DNA of 64,000 nt from Conchocele bisecta (taxonomy: Eukaryota > Mollusca > Bivalvia > Lucinida > Thyasiridae), in NCBI GenBank assembly GCA_029237695.1, contig CM055272.1:34358791-34422790 (forward strand), given 5' to 3'. The stretch's first letter is position 1. Every line of letters starts with the position of its first letter. A program made the position numbers and the translations under genes. The notes below the pieces were generated by a model. It saw only the letters and a program-made list of their open reading frames with translations, had not been told where the DNA came from and did not search any database. Of this stretch, positions 51,219 through 60,700 are shown one piece after another.

Positions 51219-54200
51219 CTGAAAGTAGACACATGGACCACATACACTTGAGCAGATCGGCTGGATCAATGATAGGTATGTGATAAAATAATTTAGGGAC
51301 AAAGTATTTAATCACTGAATGGAGTTGTAACATCCACTAGTTTTTTTTAACGCAACTTAATACAGAAGGAAGTCTACATTAGATGGGTAGAACAAGTGAA
51401 GGAGTCCAATTTCCCAGCAACCGCTCGTCAAAAGGAGATAGGAATTTGGTTTTAAGTCACATCCGAATGACGAGCGAGTCTTGTTCTCAGAACAAGACTA
51501 CCAAAGAAGAAAATTCCGTGCGCCCTATATTGCACTTGTTCTGTGGTGTGACATAATGTGCCAAAATTGTCACAGTTCACTACAAAAACACAGTGTTGAA
51601 CAAAACCCAAAGCGAAAGAGACATAATATCAAAATAGGCAAAAACGTCTTTCATTATTCCAATACATTAGTGGAGGCACAAATAGAAGTGGAAGTGAATG
51701 GGTTCAACATCCCAGCAAGAGCTAAGGTCATTTAGGGACGGGATCTCGCTTTCAAGTCTCATCCGAAAGACCATTGGGATAGAAATACCTGTACCATGAA
51801 AGTATTTTGATACCTAAGACGAGGTTTTAACCCACAACCTCTGTAGCCTATTTCATCAACATTGCAAAGTATACTTTAGTAGCAAAGTATACTTTGAGGG
51901 AGAAATTTTCAATTTTATGATAAATTTATTAATTTTTATTATACTGAATTTATTACATTATCACAGCCAATTTGTCTGTGATAATGTAATAAATTCAGTA
52001 TAATAATTCTGCATACTTTTAATCATGAAATATATGCATTTGTTAGTTCTATATGAAATAATGCATTTCTGGAAAAATGAATGATTACTCCCTCAAAGTA
52101 TACTTTGCTAGTAAAGTATACTTTGCAATGTTGATGAAATAGGCTACTGGAATTGATTTGTATTGGTGTTTATCAGTGTTTATCAGTGTATCAACAGCTA
52201 AGGTTATTTAAGGGGATTCAAGTCCACTGCTCTAACCTCTCGGCCACAACCAATCCATGGGGACATAAAAAGGCTAATAGTGCATGGTCCCCATTGTTAC
52301 CTGTCCCTGTTTTTGGTGAGCAATGATCGTTCTATTCCCTCCATCAGACTCTCGAAGCAGTGGGCCATTGTCTGCTGTTTGTCCGCAGGCTGGCTCGATA
52401 TGATGTTGTCTCGCAACTTGTTGAAATACTGAAACGTCAATACTCAAACATTGACAATTGAAATTCTGAATTCTTGAAGTCCAAGTTGAAATACTGAAAG
52501 TTAAATGTTAAAATACTAAAAAAATTTTATTCATTAAAATACAGTATAAGTGAATGGGTTTAATGTACCAGCAACAGCTAAGGTCATTTTGGGACCGGAC
52601 CAAAGTTTCAGGTCTCATCCGACCAGTGGGATGGAAATACTATGAAAGTATTGTGATGCCTAGGGCGAGGTTTGAACCCACAACCTCTGGTATTGAAGTC
52701 CAGTGCTCTACCCCTGATCCACAACCCATCCCTGCGATCGGTGTAGATCCAGACCAGAATGTGCGGATGCACAGGCTGATCTGGATCTGCACTGTTCACC
52801 ATTCCGTCAATGTAACCCACGTCATAATTCTAACAAGCACTATCGATCATTATCAGGCTACAGGGGCTTGTTTCACTAAACTTCTTACGACTAAAATGTT
52901 CGTAAGCGCATATTTAGGATCGTCTAGAAATTTCAATTGATGGATTTACATTTATTGAGCATAGGCTCAATAAATGTAAATCCAATAAGTGTGTACAAAA
53001 AAACAAATGTTCATGTGCAATTTACACACTATCATAATTTTGCACTTACAAACATTTCAGTCGTACGATGTTTAGTGAAACTGCCCCCAGGAGTGTGCTA
53101 TTTGTTCATCAGCTGCACTAGTCACAAATCCCATACCATATTTCACCAGTCACAGCCACAAATAATGAAAGGTCGGAGTTGAAATACTGAAAGCTAAATA
53201 TTGAATCTGAATTGGGAGAACATGTATCGAGGCAGAAGTAGCATGTGTGTGACAGGGGCGGGTAACTCACCTCTTCACTGAGCAGGATGAGGCCCAGCAG
53301 GGGGCGTGACATCGACCACTGGTTACGGCAGTCCTCGAACATGATAATGTTCAGTACACTCTGCAACATCTGGAAATACATATAGTAGTAGAATCTTGCC
53401 AAACTGGACAATACGATAATTTATGCTTAATTATAATCAATTTCGTTGTCATTTATCTTCCATGTTTATGTTTGTTTGTTTATAGGTGTTTAACGGCCTA
53501 TCAACAGATAAGGTCACTTAAACCTGGCCAATGGGTTCGATCTCGCATGTAACCTGCTGCATTGGTGGAAAAATACCAAAATCAGAACAAAATATTTACA
53601 TCAAAATAAATATTTTTTCAGCCCTGAAATTGGAACAACCGGACCAGTAGCCTATTTCATCAACATTGCAAAGTATACTATACTAGCAAAGTATACTTTG
53701 AGGGAGTAATCATTTATTTTTCCTGAAATGCATTATTTCATATAGAACTAACAAATGCATATATTTCATGATTAAAAGTATGCAGAATTATTATACTGAA
53801 TTTGTTACATTATCACAGCCAAATTGGCTGTGATAATGTAATAAATTCAGTATAATAAAAATTAATAAATTTATCATAAAATTGAAAATTTCTCCCTCAA
53901 AGTATACTTTGCTACTAAAGTATACTTTGCAATGTTGGTGAAATAGGCTACTGGTCCATACCATACCAAAGTCAATTGGCCCCTTCCCCTAAAATACTGA
54001 TAGGATTACTCTTATAAGGGGTATAACCAGATTACACTCTCATATACAAGAAAGCCAAGTATGTACCCGAGGGCCAAACCAGTTCTCTGGTCGAGATGCC
54101 GGTAAGGATGAATCCCTATCCAGGGCTGTACGAATTGGCACGCCCGACGCCCGGGACAAGTCGGTTTTAATCTCGGGCAAGTGCCTCTATGCTGGAATTT

Positions 54201-57200
54201 AGTCCCGGGAAAGTCACTATTTTCTGTTAGAACGTCCCGCCACAAGCCCGTTTTTTGGAACCCAAAACTGACCACTTTATCGATCGATAACGCCGCGGGC
54301 GTCCTGGCGATTCGCAGCCAGTATCTGTGTATCACAAGAATGTGATATAGCAATCTACAGCGACCCTGATTATATTAATTTAATCGAATTTGAAAGTAAT
54401 TAGCGAAAATATTCTGCGGCGATCGATGGTTATTGATTTATTTTATGTATGTTAACGTTTTCGTCTCACTGCGTCGACAGGCCAAGACACCTAACTTTAG
54501 AGAAATAAACGCATGTTCCTTCACGGGGTGGAAATGGAATTTAAGGTTCCTAATTATCATTTCTACGCGGCATATAAACGAAGGAAAAAGTGAAATTGAA
54601 TGGGATGGACATACTATGAAGGTATGTTTGATTCCCAAGGCGATGTTTGAACGGTTACACAACCTCCAGATTGGAAGTCGGTGTTTTAAGCCCTAGGCCA
54701 CAACCTATACCTTATAAACGAAGGAAAGAAATGCTCCTAACGAGCGACCATACACACTTAGAATAACAGCTGACGTAACGCGCGGTACACTGAAATGGCC
54801 TACGTGACAATTGACATTTACGTTCCAACAAGATTTTCACGGTGTGTAATCGATCGTATTTCCTCGCCACCATATGAAACCCGACTCGAGAAACACAAAT
54901 TAAGTTGTTGATTTCTGAATTTATCAATTGTTTGCACGGTCTAAGAAATCAAACAAATGTGACAATTCTTTTTACAAAATATTAGAATCGTCTAAGGAGA
55001 CAATTCTCATGTGTTGTCAAAACATGTTTTATTAAGACATCGGACAAATGTGAAAAGAAAACCTGAATACATTGATATTTCTTTACAAAAACATATTTTG
55101 ACAAAATTTGAGAATCGTCTTGGGAAACGATTCTCATGTGCTGCCAAATCTTGGTTTTATCAAGAAATCAAACAAATGTGAAAATACACAAGCTAATGCG
55201 TAATTATCAATTCATCGGCGATGCGATGACGTGGTTTTGGTATGTTTGTTTCCGCCGAATTCTAAAGGTCAGTCACACTTTGCACGTGAAACTGGATTTA
55301 CCATCAGGTGTGCAGCTAGACTGAAAATGATGTCGCAAATGTGCTAATTGGGGATGGGTGGGTACGGCCATATTCTTTTTTATGTTACAATCTCGCGTTT
55401 TTGAGATCACGATGTCGCCTTCCGCTTTTGGAAATACGATTTGCCCATGCATGTGTAGACAGCATGCGTGTTGGATTTGGTTCTACGTACGTACGCATAT
55501 AAAGCATGCTAGTTCGAATTGCATTCTACGTAATGTATGCGCACAACTCAATTTCAACACGCATGCATTCTACATACACATAATGACATGAACAAACGTA
55601 TTTCCAAAAGCGGAAGGCGACATCGTGAAAAGGCCGAGGCGAAAACGCAACATCGCGGTCTCGAAAACGCGAGATAGCCAGGCGAAAACACGAGAATGAA
55701 TACAATAGAATCTCACATTTTCGCCTCGCGATTTGGTCTCGCGTTTTCACGTTCTTGTGTATAGGTCGACGATGCGATGCAGTAGCCCAACCAATAACAC
55801 GTATCAAAATATGGTTTTTTTTGGTCAATAAACGTGTATTGGCAGCACATTAGAATCGTCTCCTAAGACGAGTATCATTTTTTGTCAAATTATGTTTTTG
55901 TTGTCAAGAAATATAGATGTTTGCCCACATTTGTTCTATTTCTTAATAAAAGCTTTAAAATGTTTTTGCAGCACATGAGAATCGTCTCCTAAGACAATGT
56001 GTACGTGTCCTATTAGGAACATGTAGCAACCTCGCGTTTTCGAGCTTTCGAGACGAAAACGCGAAATTCTATCATATTCAATCTCGCGTTTTGCACACAC
56101 GCCGCACATGCATGAGCAAAACTAATCCGAATTTTTCAAAAGCGGAAGGCGAGATCATGAAAACGCGAGACGATTCTCATTATTTTAGGAAACAATTTTT
56201 ATACGACCGTTTTTAAAAAACGGTACGTATTATGTTTTACCAATGGGCGGGCGAGCGGCTGACAGAAAAAGTGCATAGTTCGTGTACACAACTCCTCCGA
56301 AACCATTCAGTCGATCGATTTGAAACAATACACACGGCTTCTACACATATTGAAGATGTGCACCTTGGTGTTTTTATGCCGAAAAAATAGTTTTTAACAA
56401 AAATATCACCTTTTTAACTTAGCCATTGTTTCTACATTTTTCTATACAAGAGTTTGTGTACACAACTCCTCCGAAACCGTTCAGTCGATCGTTCTGAAAC
56501 TATACACACGCCTTCTACACATATTGAAGATGTGCACATTTGTGTTTTTATGCCGACAAAATATTTTTTAACAAAAATATCACCTTTTTAACTTAGTCAT
56601 GTTTTCTACATTTTTCTATACAATTCTATATAGGGTACAGAGTTTGTGTACACAACTCCTCCGAAACCGTTCAGTCGATCGTTCTGAAACTATACACACG
56701 TCTTCTACACATATTGAAGATGTGCACCTTGGTGTTTTTATGCCGAAAACATATTTTTTTAACAAAAATATCACCTTTTTAACTTAGCCATTTTTTCTAC
56801 GTTATTGTATCCAATTCCCTATCATTTCTACTTTACACTCTACTTATATTCGACGGGCGTATTTTGTGACTTGCAGCACTCTTGTTATGTTTTATTATTG
56901 TCGATAAATGTGTTTTGAGCATGCACTCGTCGCAACGTTATGTCCGCGGTGGCACAGTGACAAAAGACCACAAGAATAAATATGTACTATACAATGTTTA
57001 TTATTATAGATATTTAATATAATATGTATATGTGCCAAGTGCTCAATTGTATTATATTTAACAACTATGATACAAGTTTTTGTTTTGGGACAGTTTCGTA
57101 TAAGAAATCTTACGAGGACAAGTCACTTTTTCAAAATGACTTGCCCTGAAAATTATATTTTCCAGGACAAGTCAGGGCAAGTCACTTTTTTCAAGTCACT

Positions 57201-57712
57201 TGTCCGGGACAAGTGGCTAAAAAATCAATTTGTACAGCCCTGCTATCGTTAAATTACCCATCGCATGCTCCCACCTGCCACCCATTCCATGTTAATGATC
57301 GCGAAGACCACAGAGTTAATCGTGTGCTCATATACCTGAATTACAGTGAAACATCTCTTAAGCCGGACGCCCTAGGGACCTCACACGGTGTCCAGCTTAG
57401 AGCGGTTCCACTTTATATAATTCCAGCACAAAAATATTAAAAAAATTCCCTAACATTTGATTGGCTCGTAGCAAGTCTCTGTCCAAAATTTATATCCCAG
57501 TAAACTCCCACGCCGAACTACTTTCCGTAACCGTGAGGCGCAGTTAAAATAATTCTTAAGAAAACGGAAAATAAACACATTTTCTTGATGAATTTATTTC
57601 AAATGCTGGAATTATAAGGAATGAATGGCCTTTTTGTGGAATTTATCGGGGATATAAACTTGGAAAAGTCGCGGGAATACTGGACGAGGCCTTAAAAAAA
57701 ATACAATTTTCG

Positions 57713-57766
<54 letters not shown>

Positions 57767-60700
57767 TTTTTTTTTCGACAATTTTAATTTTTATTGCTTT
57801 GTCCAGTATTCCCGCGACTTTTCCAAGTATATACCCCGATAAATTCCACAAAAAGGCCATTCATACCTATAGTAATTCAGGTATATGAACATCTTAATCC
57901 AGATTCTGATCAGACTGCATATGTGCATACAGATTTGGACGTACACTTGCTTGCCACAATTAGCCAGAGCCTAATTGGTCTTATATGTGGCTGTGACTGG
58001 AAAAATGGGGCTTACGAGTTTTGCGACCAGTGTAGATCCAGATCAGCCTGTGCATCCGCACAGTCTGATCAGAATCTGCACTTTTCGCCATTTCATAAAA
58101 TGGAACGTCATGCTTCTAACAGGCAAAATAGATTGTTACAGGAGTGTGCTATTTGATCAGGAGCTACACTGGTCACAACTCCCACAAGCCCCATTTCTCC
58201 AGTCACACATATAACGCCATCCTACATTTGTTGAGCTGAGCCATGCACACTAACCTGTTGTAGAATTTCTGGATGTAGCTCGAGAATTCGGAGGAAGGCT
58301 TCGCTGTCGGCGACTGGAGTTTTCTTCTTCTTGCTCGTGAGACGACGGAATAGGTAGGTGATGATGTTGTCTAGGGTGGCACAGCATCCCGTACACACCA
58401 TCGTGTCTACAAGGTGACATACAGTGATATTTGGGGCAAGACTAGCAAATGTGTAGGAATTCCAAGACTCGCTGACAATTCCTACCATTCTGAGCCAAGA
58501 TGAGCATGTACACATCGTCATGTTTGTTTGTTTGTTGGGGTTTAACGGCCTATCAACAGCTAATGTCATTTAAGGTCGGGTCAATGGGTTTAGTACTAAA
58601 TCCCATATATTACCTGTACAAAGTACATGTACATTTTCAAGTTTCAAGTACATGTACAAATGGGGGGAAAATCCCAAAATCAGAACTAAATATTTACAAT
58701 AACAAAACTATATATTCAGCCCTGAAATCAGAATAATCCTGATCTGATGCCAGGTCATCGCCACACCAGAATCACTTGGCCCCTCCCAAAAGCAGTAGGA
58801 ACAGTAATAATCTTACTACTTTTATAATGGGCAATAACCCAATTCAACTCCCAGGTAACAAAAGAGCCAAAGATAAAAACATACCGGAGGGCCAAACCAG
58901 GCAAATAGTGATTCCTATAAGGAGGAACCACTACCGTTAATTAACACCGTCTCATTCGCCCGACCACCACCCACCCACACATCGTCATGACTCTGCAAGC
59001 TGACATAGAATGAGTGTAACTACAGTTGAAACTCTCTAAACCGGAACCTCCCAGGGTGTCCGTTTTAGAGATGTTCCACTGCAATTCCGATGTAAGAGCA
59101 CTAAAACACATGCCTGTGTGCATTGCAATCATGAACACCGATAAACATCAGCGATATTTGACAAGTGAAATAGCTCATAATTTAATACATCAATGTCGAT
59201 GTTTGCTTTCTCGAGGTTCCGCTGTATATGACAGAGAAAATACCAAGCTATCATGGTGTTTGGGGCAAAGCTAGGAATGGGTAGGCTCGATGAGAATTCC
59301 TGCCATTTCGGAGCCAAGATGAACCCGTACACACCGTCATGTCTGCAAGGTAACATTGGAAATAGAAGATATAGATACAAGTGAATTTTAGGGCACGGTT
59401 AGGAAATGCGTAAATATTCCGAGGTGTGAAACGAGGAAATGGTTAATAGGTGATGACAATGTCTTAAGGTGACACAGTATGCAACACACAGCATCATGTC
59501 TACAATATAAGGGCGGCCTTGGGGTTCAAACAGTTCCCTCGGGCCACAGCAAACGTTTGAACACGGCTGGACATGAGCAAACGTCATTGTTACATTTCCA
59601 ACAAAACACTGATGTAATTTGAGCATTATACCGGTATTCAATATTTTCAGTACTTTTATAAAATCGTCCCATTCACGTAGATAGTTTTCGGTATGCATAT
59701 TCCGGGGCCGCGTCATGAACGTCATGAAGTAGTGACGTCATGAAGGCACTTCCGCGTAGTGACGTCATGAAGGCACTTCCATTACGCGTAGCCCCGGAAT
59801 GAGCATTGCCTAAAGCCATGTGCAAACAGCACGCGCTATTTGTTTGCACATATGTGCAAACAACGGAAACCATGTAACAATGTGGCCGTGACTGGAGAAA
59901 TGGGACGTATGGGTTATGCGACCAGTGTAGATCAAGATCAGCCTGTGCATCCGCACAGTCTGATCAGGATCTGCACTGTTCGCCATTCCGTCAATGAAGT
60001 ACACACCATGCTTCTAACAAGCAATATAAATCGTTATCAGGCTACATGAGTCCGAATGTGCTATTTGACCAGGAGCTACACTGGTCTCAAATGCAATAAG
60101 CCCCATTTCTACCGTCACAGCCGCAAATATACAGCAATTCCAATGTGTGAAATGAGGATTGGGGGGGGGGGGCTGACAAAAAATGTTCCGGCTGAGAACT
60201 GTAGCCTATTTCATCAACATTGCAAAGTATACTTTACCAGCAAAGTATACTTTGAGGGAGTAATCATTTATTTTTCCTGAAATGCATTATTTCATATAGA
60301 ACTAACAAATGCATATATTTCATGATTAAAAGTAACCAGAATTATTATACTGAATTTATTACATTATCACAGCCAAATTGGCTGTGATAATGTAATAAAT
60401 TCAGTATAATAAAAATTAATAAATTTATCATAAAATTGAAAATTTCTCCTTCAAAGTATACTTTGCTACTAAAGTATACTTTGCAATGTTGATGAAATAG
60501 GCTACAGGCCCCTACTACCACAGGCCCCAGTAGGTAAATGTCAACAGTAACCAACAGTGTAAATGTAATGACAAATCAACCAAAGCAAGTAAAAGTCAAG
60601 TCGAACGTAACTGAAAATGAATCAAAGAAAGTAAAGAAACTGACAAAAGTGACCAAAATTCAATCAAAGCCAGTATCTATAGCTTCCGAAGTTGCTATAT

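Larger units (their letters stand above)
54121..57242. mobile_element. hAT-like DNA transposon, non-autonomous
   Basis: Terminal inverted repeats CAGGGCTGTACGAATTG and CAATTTGTACAGCCCTG (one mismatch) flanked by CTATC on both sides (54116-54120, 57243-57247). Many GGACAAGT/ACTTGTCC subterminal motifs lie near both ends. CAGGG-type termini fit the hAT superfamily; the 5-bp duplication fits only its minor 5-bp groups. No transposase frame is seen in 3.1 kb; the inside is other repeats. Confidence 0.75.
53471..57265 (+). repeat. SINE family A copy interrupted twice
   Basis: Head 53471-53647 (TTATAGGTGTTTAACGGCC ... GGGTTCGATCTCG ... TTCAGCCCTGAAATTGGAA), middle 53951-54120 (GGTCCATACC ... GGTAAGGATGAATCC) and the last bases from 57243 (CTATCGTTAAATTACCC). 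The interruptions are a foldback MITE and a hAT-like element. Confidence 0.88.

Noticed and set aside
57612..57860. Frame with a long phenylalanine run
   Set aside because: It is translation of the poly-A/poly-T centre of a foldback element.
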